Positions 32,568-40,557 of a stretch of 64,000 nt of DNA are shown here, piece by piece. A model generated the notes under the pieces. The model saw nothing but the letters and a program-made list of their open reading frames with translations. It ran no database searches and had not been told where the DNA came from. The position numbers and the translations under genes were made by a program. Numbering within the stretch: the stretch's first letter is position 1; the number at the start of each line of letters is the position of its first letter. This DNA comes from Candidatus Saccharimonadota bacterium (lineage in GTDB: Bacteria > Patescibacteriota > Saccharimonadia > Saccharimonadales > Saccharimonadaceae): positions 1 through 64,000 of the forward strand of contig JAFRGO010000005.1 in the NCBI GenBank assembly GCA_017433765.1, given 5' to 3'.

Positions 32568-34631
32568 TTAGTTGAGGGTGGTTAGTTGTTGATATTTTTG
32601 GATACAGGAGGCGAGTTCGGGGTATTTTTGGAATAATTCGGGGTCGGAGGCGAAGGCTCGAGCACAAGATTTGGCACTTTTCGAGGCCTTGGCGACGAGG
32701 TCGAGGTCGGTGAGGGTGGCGATATTGAGATTCAGGGCGCCATGCTGGAGGGAGCCGTAGATTTCGCCCGGGCCGCGGATTTTGAGGTCAACTTCGGCGA
32801 GATAAAAACCATCAGTGGAGTGTTCGAGCTCGCGGAGGCGGCGAGTGGGAGGATTGTCGCCAGAGGTGATGAGGTAGCAATAAGCAGGCTGGTCGCCACG
32901 ACCGACGCGGCCGCGGAGCTGGTGAATCTGGGCGAGGCCGTAGGATTCGGAGTCCATGATGACCATGAGGTTGGCATTGGGGACGTTGACGCCGACTTCG
33001 ACGACGGTGGTGGAGACGAGAATGTCGATTTTCCGCGCGGCGAAGTCGGACATGATGGCGTCTTTTTCTTCGGCTTTCATGCGGCCGTGGAGGTAGGCGA
33101 TTTTGGCCTTGGGAAAGATGGGTTGGAGATGGTCGGCCATCTTTTTGACAGAGGTGGAGTTGGACTTGCCTTCGATGGTTTTGCAAATCCAATAAACTTG
33201 TTGGCCGGTGGCGAGGAAGTTGTGAATTTTCGGGTAGAGGAGGTCGGTCATGGCGAGGTCGGGAAGGATAGTGGTGGTGATGGGCTGGCGGCCGGCGGGG
33301 AGCTCGTCGAGGGTGGAGACGGCGAGATCGCCGAAAATCGAGAGCTGGAGGGAGCGCGGAATAGGGGTGGCGGACATGGAGAGGAGGTGAGGAGCGGTGC
33401 CTGGGATGGAGGTCTTCGTCAGGAGTTTTTGGCGCTGGTTGACGCCGAAGCGATGCTGCTCGTCGATAATACAGAGAGCGAGGTTTTTGAAGTCGGTATC
33501 GTCGGTGATGAGGGCGTGGGTGCCGATAACGAGATCGACTTCGCCGTTTTTGATGCGCTCTTTGAGTTTGGGCTTGTTTTTAGTTGAGCCGATAAGGAGG
33601 GCGACGCGGACGCCAAAGGGAGAGAGAAGTTTGTCGAGCGAATCGGCGTGCTGGGTGGCGAGAATGGCGGTGGGGGCGAGGAGGGCGGTCTGGTAGCCGG
33701 CGTGGGCGACGGTGTGGGCGGCGAGGGCGGCAACGACGGTTTTGCCGGAGCCGACATCACCCTGGAGGAGGCGATTCATGGGCAAGTCGCGGCCGAGATC
33801 TTGGAGGATTTCCCAAGAGGCGCGACGCTGGGCGTTGGTCAGAGCGAAAGGCAGGCGAGAGACGAGGGATTTGGTCGCCTTTTGGTCGAAGGGGATGGGG
33901 AGGGATTTGAGTTTCGAGGACTCTTCGCGGTTCAGGTTGGCGGCAAGGATAAGCTCGAAAAGTTCTTCGTAGGCGAGGTAATGGCGACCAGTCTCGACGT
34001 CGTCGGAGTTTTCGGCGAAATGGACGCGATAGAGAGAGTCGCTACGGACGCCTGGCTTTACAAAGTCCGGAGTATCTTCTGTAATTGGCAATAAATCTGG
34101 AATATTGGCAAATTCGGAACGGAGGGAAGAGAAGATTTTTTGGAAGTTCTCGGACTTGAAGGAGCCTTTGGAGCGATAAATCGGCTTGAAACTACTGCCT
34201 TTTGCCTCGTCTTTCTCGACATCGCTGGCGAGGCGGGCGGTCGGAGAGGTGAGCTGGTAGCGATTGTGGCTGTAATCGTAGTTGCCGGTGAAAAAATATT
34301 CCTTGTCGGGCTCGAATTGTTTGGCGCGGTAGGGCTGATTGAACCAGACGGCACGGATGGCGTCGGATTTGTCGTAGATGACGCCTTCGGTGAGGTTGAG
34401 GTTGCGACGAGAGGTGTAGTTGACCTTTAGGTCGGTGATTTTGCCGCGGACACAGACGCGACCTGGGCGAATGTCCTTCAATGAGGTTGTGGCCTGGTAG
34501 TTTTCATAGGTGCGGGGGAGGTAGTAGAGGAGGTCGCGGATAGTCTTAATCCCGGCTTTTTCGAGAGAGGCGGCGGTTTTGGCGCCAACGCCTTTAATCT
34601 CGAGGACGGAGTCGCTAAGCGAGAGGGGCAT
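32568..34631 (-). CDS. recG: ATP-dependent DNA helicase RecG
   Basis: A 687-residue helicase that remodels stalled forks and branched DNA. It has the wedge/OB domain at the N-terminus and helicase motifs LLQGDVGSGKTVVAALAA (I), DEQHRFGVNQR (II), LSMSATPIPRSL (III), STTVVEVGVNVPNA (V) and QLRGRVGRGD (VI). The ATG at 34631 overlaps the trmD stop by one base (TAATG); an upstream in-frame ATG would extend into trmD and is less likely. It lies between trmD and rsmD in one operon. Confidence 0.96.
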   Translation of the reverse strand: MPLSLSDSVLEIKGVGAKTAASLEKAGIKTIRDLLYYLPRTYENYQATTSLKDIRPGRVCVRGKITDLKVNYTSRRNLNLTEGVIYDKSDAIRAVWFNQPYRAKQFEPDKEYFFTGNYDYSHNRYQLTSPTARLASDVEKDEAKGSSFKPIYRSKGSFKSENFQKIFSSLRSEFANIPDLLPITEDTPDFVKPGVRSDSLYRVHFAENSDDVETGRHYLAYEELFELILAANLNREESSKLKSLPIPFDQKATKSLVSRLPFALTNAQRRASWEILQDLGRDLPMNRLLQGDVGSGKTVVAALAAHTVAHAGYQTALLAPTAILATQHADSLDKLLSPFGVRVALLIGSTKNKPKLKERIKNGEVDLVIGTHALITDDTDFKNLALCIIDEQHRFGVNQRQKLLTKTSIPGTAPHLLSMSATPIPRSLQLSIFGDLAVSTLDELPAGRQPITTTILPDLAMTDLLYPKIHNFLATGQQVYWICKTIEGKSNSTSVKKMADHLQPIFPKAKIAYLHGRMKAEEKDAIMSDFAARKIDILVSTTVVEVGVNVPNANLMVIMDSESYGLAQIHQLRGRVGRGDQPAYCYLITSGDNPPTRRLRELEHSTDGFYLAEVDLKIRGPGEIYGSLQHGALNLNIATLTDLDLVAKASKSAKSCARAFASDPELFQKYPELASCIQKYQQLTTLN

Positions 34632-35302
34632 TAGTCCGCCTTTTTGGAGTGGGCGGCGCGCCATTTGGCGATTTCGCCGTGATTACCAGAGAGGAGAACG
34701 TCAGGGACGGTCAGGCCGCGGAAGTCGTAGGGTTTGGTGTATTGGGGGTATTCAATCTGGTCGCTATGTTCGGCGGAGAAGCTCTCGACGAGGGCGGAGT
34801 TTTCGCCACCGAGGACGCCCGGAATGAGGCGGACGACAGAGTCGATGATAATCAGGGCGGGCAGTTCCCCGCCAGTCAAGACGTAGTGGCCGAGGGAAAT
34901 TTGGTAGTCAACTAGGGAGAGGATGCGCTCGTCGTAGCCCTCGTAGTGAGGGCAGAGGATGATGTAGTGGTTAGTTTCGGCGGTGGTGGCGAAGGTGCGG
35001 GCGAGGGATTGGTTCCAAGTTTTGCCGGCGGGGGTGGGGAGGATGACTTTGGCGGTCGAGTCTTTCTCCAGGACGGATTCGACGGCGGCAAAAACCGGCT
35101 CGCAGCGGAGGAGCATGCCGTCACCACCGCCATAAGGGGTGTCATCGACGGATTTGTGGGGGCCGAGGCCAAAATCGCGGAGATTCACAAAATCAAACTC
35201 AGCGAGACCTTTGTCGGTCGCCTTCCACATCATCGAAGTCGAGAGGTAAGGCTCGAGAGCTTCGCGAAAGAGGGTGATGATGGTGAATTTGATTTTGGGC
35301 AT
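34631..35302 (-). CDS. trmD: tRNA (guanine37-N1)-methyltransferase
   Basis: A 223-residue SPOUT methyltransferase that makes m1G37 and prevents frameshifting. The knotted SAM site reads CPHYEGYDERIL...ISLGHYVLTGGELPALIIIDSVVRLIPGVLG, preceded by DDTPYGGGDGML. The start ATG at 35302 is exactly six bases from TATAAT on the minus strand, which favours it over an upstream TTG-like start. First gene of trmD-recG-rsmD, leaderless. Confidence 0.96.
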   Translation of the reverse strand: MPKIKFTIITLFREALEPYLSTSMMWKATDKGLAEFDFVNLRDFGLGPHKSVDDTPYGGGDGMLLRCEPVFAAVESVLEKDSTAKVILPTPAGKTWNQSLARTFATTAETNHYIILCPHYEGYDERILSLVDYQISLGHYVLTGGELPALIIIDSVVRLIPGVLGGENSALVESFSAEHSDQIEYPQYTKPYDFRGLTVPDVLLSGNHGEIAKWRAAHSKKAD

Positions 35303-35317
35303 AGGATAATTATAACA

Positions 35318-35345
35318 CAAAAATACCCCTTACGCTAGGGGTATC
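35318..35345 (-). terminator. Terminator after rpmA
   Basis: ATACCCC (35323-35329) pairs with GGGGTAT (35338-35344), followed on the minus strand by TTTTTGTG, between rpmA and trmD. Confidence 0.85.
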
Positions 35346-35358
35346 TCGGTGCTAATAA

Positions 35359-35415
35359 TTAGCGGACTTCGACGCGGGGATTTATTCCGGTCGGAGTTAG
35401 CGGACTTCGACGCGG
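35359..35415. repeat. 19-bp direct repeat of the rpmA 3' end
   Basis: TTAGCGGACTTCGACGCGG occurs at 35359-35377 and at 35397-35415. The second copy is the end of rpmA with its stop; the first is a duplicate 38 bases downstream and out of frame. Confidence 0.85.
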
Positions 35416-35669
35416 ACGCGCGGAAGGGATTTCCCAGAGAAGTGGGATTTCTTCGTCTTCACGAAGGTGACGACGCCGTCTTTTTGGGCGTGGATGGTGA
35501 AGTTGCGGGACATGTAGGTCCCGGGGCCGGCGATTTTGGTCGAGCCGGTTTGGCGGACGAGAACTTCGCCAGCTTTGACTTTCTGGCCACCAAAGCGTTT
35601 CACGCCAAGGCGCTGACCAGCATTATTATGGACGTTTTTGGCGGTACCGCCAGCTTTGACATGGGACAT
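35397..35669 (-). CDS. rpmA: 50S ribosomal protein L27
   Basis: A 90-residue L27, whose N-terminal tail reaches toward the peptidyl-transfer centre. AGGTAKNVHNNAGQRLGVKRFGGQ and GEVLVRQTGS...GPGTYMSRNFTIHA are the family signature. The N-terminus MSHVKAGG is close to the mature form, with no cleavable Firmicutes-type extension. The start follows AAGGAAATCC and lies one base after the stop of the Trm11-like gene. The usual rplU neighbour is not in the window. Confidence 0.95.
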   Translation of the reverse strand: MSHVKAGGTAKNVHNNAGQRLGVKRFGGQKVKAGEVLVRQTGSTKIAGPGTYMSRNFTIHAQKDGVVTFVKTKKSHFSGKSLPRVRVEVR

Positions 35670-35670
35670 G

Positions 35671-36804
35671 TTAGGATTTCCTTAATATTATTATCTCTCG
35701 AGCGACAATTTGACCCTCTCGATAATAGAGGAGGGGGCCGGTCGAGGTCTCAAGTTTCACTACATTATACCCCAGATTGGCAATATCGTCAAGGAGATTC
35801 AGGCGAGAATATCGACCGGAGGGGCGGAGCCAAGCCGGGACGGCAAGGACGACGGGGGTGTCTTTTGCGAGTTGGGGGGCGAGATTCTCGAGAAAGCCGA
35901 GGATAATCGTGCGGCAGGTTTGTTTCTCGGACTGGAGTTTTAGCTCGGAGGGCGGGGCGGACAGGGGTGAGCCGAGGTAGGTCTCGCAGGCGACCGCGGA
36001 GAGGTAGGGGGCGACGTTTTGCCAGTCAAAAACTGTGGCGTCGCCGACGCATATGTCTATTATATCACAGTCGGGCGGAAAAGTCAATAGTGGTTGTGCT
36101 TTGAGCCAGTCGAGGTTTTTCTTCGTATATTCGACCATACGGGGCTCGAGGTCGGAGCCGAGAACGGAGAAACCAGAGAGGAGGGCCTCCTGGAGGACGA
36201 CACCGGTGCCGCAGAAGGGGTCGAGAAGGATTTTCCTAGCGGAGAGGGGGCCACAGAGGTTGATGAGAATTTGGGCGAGCTTCGGGGGAAGCATGCCGAC
36301 ACGGGCGTCGCGGGCGGGGCGGACGCGGTCGCGGTGGGCGTAGGCGGTGATGTTTTGGACGGCGAGGACACGATACCAATCGTGGTTGAATTTAATCAGT
36401 TCGACGTGGTTCCGTTTCTCGGAAAGTTGGTTGTGGTGGGAGGTGGCGGTCGAGAGGACGGCGTCGCGGTTCTCGAGGACACGGACGGAGCGGGAGAGGC
36501 GGGAGAGAATCTTCTTCAACTTCAGCGCCTCGAGGGTGGCGGTGCGACGGGAGGCGCCGCGGGAAAAATCGGAAATACCGAGGGTGATTTTGCCTTCGGG
36601 GAGGGATTTCAGGTAGTCGAGGGGGGAGGAGTCGAGTTTCTCTGCGAGTTTCAGAGAACCGCCGAGGCGGGAGAGGTCGGGAGGGGTGGCAGAGTCGAAG
36701 GTCGCGAGGGTAGAAGAGAGCTGGCGGACGTGGGAAAATTGACGCTCGAGCTCGGCGAGCGAGAGGGCGGGGAGGCGACCGAGGACGGCGAGATAAGTTT
36801 GCAT
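35671..36804 (-). CDS. Trm11-like THUMP/Rossmann methyltransferase
   Basis: A 377-residue protein resembling tRNA guanine-N2 methyltransferases of the Trm11/TrmG10 type. The N-terminal ~150 residues would be the THUMP-like RNA-binding part. RDARVGMLPPKLAQILINL and the SAM motif ILLDPFCGTGVVLQEALLSG are clear, followed by GSDLEPRMVEYTKKNL and an acidic GDATVFDW. Where family members carry a catalytic DPPY, this protein reads ACETYLGSPL, so activity or base choice may differ. The ATG at 36804 is six bases from TATAAT; leaderless, co-transcribed with rpmA. Confidence 0.82.
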   Translation of the reverse strand: MQTYLAVLGRLPALSLAELERQFSHVRQLSSTLATFDSATPPDLSRLGGSLKLAEKLDSSPLDYLKSLPEGKITLGISDFSRGASRRTATLEALKLKKILSRLSRSVRVLENRDAVLSTATSHHNQLSEKRNHVELIKFNHDWYRVLAVQNITAYAHRDRVRPARDARVGMLPPKLAQILINLCGPLSARKILLDPFCGTGVVLQEALLSGFSVLGSDLEPRMVEYTKKNLDWLKAQPLLTFPPDCDIIDICVGDATVFDWQNVAPYLSAVACETYLGSPLSAPPSELKLQSEKQTCRTIILGFLENLAPQLAKDTPVVLAVPAWLRPSGRYSRLNLLDDIANLGYNVVKLETSTGPLLYYREGQIVAREIIILRKS

Positions 36805-36856
36805 GGGGTAATTATAACATTTTTTGCGAAAAGTTGAAAGCAAAGGCGGGTTAAGC

Positions 36857-36885
36857 TTGACTTTTCCCGCGAAGTGTGGTATAAT
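36857..36885 (+). promoter_or_regulatory. Strong sigma-70-type promoter
   Basis: TTGACT (36857-36862) and TATAAT (36880-36885), 17 bases apart, with GAAGTGTGG before the -10 box. It drives the 127-residue gene. Confidence 0.88.
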
Positions 36886-36956
36886 CAGGGGTGAGACGTA
36901 AGCGCGGCTCAGGGTTTTGAGTGCGTTTAGGAACTTTTATAAGGAGTGTGGTTAGT

Positions 36957-37340
36957 ATGGAAGCAATTGTGGTTGGTCTGTACACTGAGGAAAGTTCTCG
37001 AGAAATCGGGGAGTTGTGGAAGTTTTTTGACGAAAACCGCAGCGAGGCCCGCTTTCGGCTACGAGAATGTCGAGTGATTCTCAACGAGAGGGCGCTCAGA
37101 GACGCGGAGTTTGTCGCTCAGGGAGGGGTGAGAACTATTTTCACGATTGAGAGCGCGACTCTGGGTCATTCCATGCCGATTGCAAAGAACGACATCTCGA
37201 TTTTGCTCGCGTATCTCGGTGGAAACGGGAAAATTGAATATATCGGGAGGGCGATTGAGGAATTGAATGTACTGAGAAGAGAGGAATCGGAAAGAATTGT
37301 AAAGAATTGGATAGACGCTAACCGCGCAAATCCCCGCTAA
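36957..37340 (+). CDS. Hypothetical protein, 127 residues
   Basis: A small soluble alpha/beta protein with no recognised family. The N-terminus MEAIVVGLYTEESSREIGELWKFF suggests a beta strand and helix. I chose the ATG at 36957, which follows AAGGAG at ten bases; a GTG at 36921 lies ahead of that ribosome site. It has a strong promoter, a 60-base leader and its own terminator, so it is a well-expressed single gene like the 122-residue and DUF218 genes. Confidence 0.65.
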   Translation: MEAIVVGLYTEESSREIGELWKFFDENRSEARFRLRECRVILNERALRDAEFVAQGGVRTIFTIESATLGHSMPIAKNDISILLAYLGGNGKIEYIGRAIEELNVLRREESERIVKNWIDANRANPR

Positions 37341-37354
37341 AGCGGGGATTTTTT
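37328..37354 (+). terminator. Terminator after the 127-residue gene
   Basis: ATCCCCGC (37330-37337) pairs with GCGGGGAT (37342-37349), followed by TTTTTT. The stop codon lies in the loop. Confidence 0.9.
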
Positions 37355-37437
37355 ATGCGGTTCGTGCGGGAGTTTTGAGGTTTTTGGCAGGATTTTGGCG
37401 GGATTTTACAGGGGTGCGGAAGAAAGTTGGAGAGAAA

Positions 37438-37971
37438 TTACTCTATTTTGAGGATTTTGCCGGTGCCGTATTCGAGGTGGAGGAGGCGCTGGTTGCGGGA
37501 GCCGCGGAACTTTAGGGTCAGGTCGCGTTCGGCGAGAACGAAGCGGCCGTCGATGAGGGCGTCGAGGGACTTGAGGAAGTCCCAGGCGGCGCCGCCCCAT
37601 TTTTGGATTTCTTCGTAGGTGAAGCCGGAGAAAGACCAGATGTTCCAACCGAGTTCGGAGCGACAAAAGTCGGCGATTTCTTTGCAAGCTTCGGGCTGGA
37701 CGAAGGGCTCGCCGCCGCAGAAGGTGAGGCCGGCCTGGCCCTTGAACTCGGAGAGGCGGGATTTGATCTCGTCGATGGAGACAAGGAAACCGCCAGCGGG
37801 GTCCCAAGTTTCGGGGTTTTGGCAGCCTTCGCAGTGGTTGGGGCAACCTTGGGTCCAGAGGACGGCGCGGAGGCCGTAGCCGTTGACGATGTTGTCGTGC
37901 TCGAGGGGGCCGGAGAGGCGAATCATCCCCTCCGGCGCCGTGAAGTCGATTTGTTTGCTAGTTTTTGCCAA
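37438..37971 (-). CDS. nrdG: Anaerobic ribonucleotide reductase activating enzyme
   Basis: A 177-residue radical-SAM protein that puts the glycyl radical on NrdD. The cluster motif is CPNHCEGC (Cys43, Cys47, Cys50; C-x3-C-x2-C), and GGEPFVQPEACKEIADFC is the SAM-contacting GGE segment. The start overlaps the end of nrdD by 14 bases, so the pair is translated together under NrdR control. Confidence 0.95.
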   Translation of the reverse strand: MAKTSKQIDFTAPEGMIRLSGPLEHDNIVNGYGLRAVLWTQGCPNHCEGCQNPETWDPAGGFLVSIDEIKSRLSEFKGQAGLTFCGGEPFVQPEACKEIADFCRSELGWNIWSFSGFTYEEIQKWGGAAWDFLKSLDALIDGRFVLAERDLTLKFRGSRNQRLLHLEYGTGKILKIE

Positions 37972-40366
37972 GAGCAGCTCCTTGTTTAGATTTTTTCACT
38001 TCGCGGAGGTATTTCTCGTCAACGCTATAGACGCCGTCTTTGTCGTTGCGGAGCTCGGGGGAGCCGTGGATGGCTTCGGCTTCGGCGGTTTCGGTACTTT
38101 CAGGCAGAGAAACACTATGTTTGACACGGGCGGCCTCTTCGGCTTTTTTGCCGTCATTCCAGCGGTCGAGGGTGCCGACGAGGTAACCGGTGATGCGACG
38201 CAGGCGCTCGAAAGGAATGTCATCTTCGTGGCGGCCGCAGGACGGGCAGACGTTGCCAGAGATGATGCCGGAGAAACCACAGACGGGGTCGCGGTCAACG
38301 GGGTGGTTGACGGAGCCGTAGCCGATACCACAATCGTGCATTTTGCGGATGACGGCCTCGAAGGCTTCGATGTTTTGGGTCGGGTCGCCGTCGAGCTCGA
38401 TGTAGGAAATGTGGCCGGCGTTACAGAGATTGTGGTAGGGAGCTTCGATTTCGATTTTGTCGAAGGCGCTGATGGGGTAGTAAACGGGGACATGGAAGGA
38501 GTTGGTGTAGAATTCGCGGTCGGTGACGCCTGGGATTTCGCCGTATTCTTTTTTGTCAATCTTCGTGAAGCGACCAGAGAGGCCTTCGGCGGGGGTGGCG
38601 AGGAGGGAGTAGTTCAGCATATGCTTCTTTGAATACTCGTCGCATTTCTCGCGCATGTGAGAGACGATGTCAAGGCCGAGCTCGCGAGCTTCTTCGGATT
38701 CGCCGTGGTGTTTGCCAATCATGGCAACGAGGGTTTCGGCGAGGCCGATGAAACCGATGGAGAGGGTGCCGTGTTTAATGACGTCGCGGAGAGTGTCGTT
38801 TGGACCAAGCTTTTCTGAGCCAAACCAGTTGCCTTGCCCCATAAGGAAGGGGAAGTTGCGGACATGCTGGTTGGCTTGGAACTCGAAGCGCTCGTAGAGT
38901 TCGCCTTCGCAGAGATCCATCATTTTGTCGAGGTCGTCGAAGAAGCCGGTCCAGTCGGCCTCTTCGCGTTCGCCGAGGGCGATACCGTGTTTGATGCCGA
39001 GGCGGACGAGGTTGACGGTGGTGAAGGAGAGGTTGCCGCGGCCGGTGATGACGCCGTCGGATTCGGGGAAGACGGAAGCGAAGACGCGAGTGCGGCAGCC
39101 CATGGTGGCGATTTCGCTACGGTAGTCGCCTGGCTTGTAGTATTTCAGGTTGAAAGGCGCGTCGATGAAGGTGAAGTTCGGGAAGAGGCGTTTGGCGCTG
39201 ACTTCCATGGAGCGTTTGAAGAGGTCGTAGTTGGGGTCTTCTGGATTGTAGTTGACGCCTTCTTTGACTTTGAAAATCGAAATCGGGAAAATCGGAGTTT
39301 CGCCTTTGCCGAGGCCTCTGTCGGTGGCTTCGAGGAGCATCTTTGAAACGAGACGGCCGGCGGGAGAGGTGTCGGTGCCGAAGTTGATGGAAGTGAAGGG
39401 AACTTGGGCGCCGGCGCGGGAGTGCATGGTGTTGAGATTGTGAACGAAGCCTTCCATGGCTTGGAGGGTTTCGTGCTCGACGTCTTCGGTCGAAGCTTTG
39501 ATGACGGAGGCTGGGACTTTCATGCGCTCGAGCTTTTGGTCATCGCCGAATTCAATGAGTTCGGGGATTTCGATGGAAAGTTTTTCATTGGCGAATTGGT
39601 TGTAGCGGTCGAGGTTGCGCTTGAGAGCTTTGCGGAAGCTTTTGTCCACACCTGGGGCCATGGCGTAGTCGAAGTTTGGAATGGACTGGCCGCCGTGTTG
39701 TTCGTTTTGGTTGGCCTGGAGAATGATGGCGGCGAGAGCGGCGTAGGAGCCGATAGATTGCGGCGTGCGGAGATGGCCGTGACCGGTGTTGAAGCCGTGT
39801 TTGAAGAGGCGGAGCGGGTCGGTCTGGCAGCAGGTCAGGGTGCCGGTGGCGTAGAAATCGAGGTCGTGGATGTGGATGTCGCCGTTGTCGTGGGCGTGGG
39901 CATATTCGGGCTTCATGAGCAGGGTTTTAGCAAAGACTTTGGAGCCTTCGGAACCAAACTGGAGCATTTTGCCCATGGCGCTGTTGCCGTCAACATTGGC
40001 GTTCTCGCGCTTGCGGTCGAAGTCAGAAGCGTCTTCGATGGCGATGCGCTTGTAAACCTGCATGAGGTCGGATTTGCTGATGCGGATGTCGGAACGGTGA
40101 GCGCGATAGTCGGCGTAGGCGCGGGAAGTCTTCTTAAACCCAGCATCGCGAAGGACTTTTTCGACGACGTCTTGGACTTGCTCGACGGTGGGAATGCGGG
40201 ATTTCAGGACTTCTTGAGCGGTGGATTCAAACTCGACGGCAAGTTCTTTGGCGCGGTCAGCGTCAAATTCGCCAGTGGCGAGGCCAGCTTTTTTGATGGC
40301 GTTTTCGATTTTTTCGAGATTGAAGTCAACGATTTTGCCGTCGCGCTTGATAATTTTTTTGAACAT
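37958..40366 (-). CDS. nrdD: Anaerobic ribonucleoside-triphosphate reductase
   Basis: An 802-residue class III reductase that makes dNTPs without oxygen. Residues about 1-95 are an ATP-cone (KKIIKRDGKIVDFNLEKIENAI). The active-site region carries DLDFYATGTLTCCQTDPL. The C-terminal radical site is RRITGYLVGTLDRW, with the Gly of TGYL as radical carrier. In the zinc motif the first Cys of the usual two pairs is missing (DPVCGFSG...NVCPSCG), so only three Cys remain. The start follows AAAGGAGG; two NrdR boxes overlap the promoter. Together with nrdG this implies an anaerobic lifestyle at least part of the time. Confidence 0.96.
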   Translation of the reverse strand: MFKKIIKRDGKIVDFNLEKIENAIKKAGLATGEFDADRAKELAVEFESTAQEVLKSRIPTVEQVQDVVEKVLRDAGFKKTSRAYADYRAHRSDIRISKSDLMQVYKRIAIEDASDFDRKRENANVDGNSAMGKMLQFGSEGSKVFAKTLLMKPEYAHAHDNGDIHIHDLDFYATGTLTCCQTDPLRLFKHGFNTGHGHLRTPQSIGSYAALAAIILQANQNEQHGGQSIPNFDYAMAPGVDKSFRKALKRNLDRYNQFANEKLSIEIPELIEFGDDQKLERMKVPASVIKASTEDVEHETLQAMEGFVHNLNTMHSRAGAQVPFTSINFGTDTSPAGRLVSKMLLEATDRGLGKGETPIFPISIFKVKEGVNYNPEDPNYDLFKRSMEVSAKRLFPNFTFIDAPFNLKYYKPGDYRSEIATMGCRTRVFASVFPESDGVITGRGNLSFTTVNLVRLGIKHGIALGEREEADWTGFFDDLDKMMDLCEGELYERFEFQANQHVRNFPFLMGQGNWFGSEKLGPNDTLRDVIKHGTLSIGFIGLAETLVAMIGKHHGESEEARELGLDIVSHMREKCDEYSKKHMLNYSLLATPAEGLSGRFTKIDKKEYGEIPGVTDREFYTNSFHVPVYYPISAFDKIEIEAPYHNLCNAGHISYIELDGDPTQNIEAFEAVIRKMHDCGIGYGSVNHPVDRDPVCGFSGIISGNVCPSCGRHEDDIPFERLRRITGYLVGTLDRWNDGKKAEEAARVKHSVSLPESTETAEAEAIHGSPELRNDKDGVYSVDEKYLREVKKSKQGAALGKN

Positions 40367-40424
40367 AGAAAAATATACCTCCTTTATAGTATTTTCGGTT
40401 GAATTTTTATTTTCTTAATGTCTG

Positions 40425-40478
40425 ACCCTATATCTAGTGTCTTGCTACCATTATAGGACACTATATATAGCGTGTCAA
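40425..40478 (-). promoter_or_regulatory. nrdDG promoter with two NrdR boxes
   Basis: On the minus strand TTGACA (40473-40478) and TATAAT (40450-40455) are 17 bases apart. ACACTATATATAGCGT (40458-40473) fills the spacer and ACCCTATATCTAGTGT (40425-40440) lies just downstream. Both match the NrdR consensus ACACTATATATAGTGT with one and two mismatches, and their starts are 33 bases apart, three helical turns, the usual spacing. Confidence 0.93.
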
Positions 40479-40498
40479 TACAAAAATGCTTATTTTTT

Positions 40499-40515
40499 GT
40501 TGTAATTTTTACTAC
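40499..40515 (+). repeat. 17-bp palindrome, copy 4 (one mismatch)
   Basis: GTTGTAATTTTTACTAC between nrdD and the P-type ATPase gene, the only intergenic copy. Confidence 0.7.
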
Positions 40516-40557
40516 ATTTCTCGTAGCTTTTGGACTTTTATTCTCCGGAAAAGTTAG

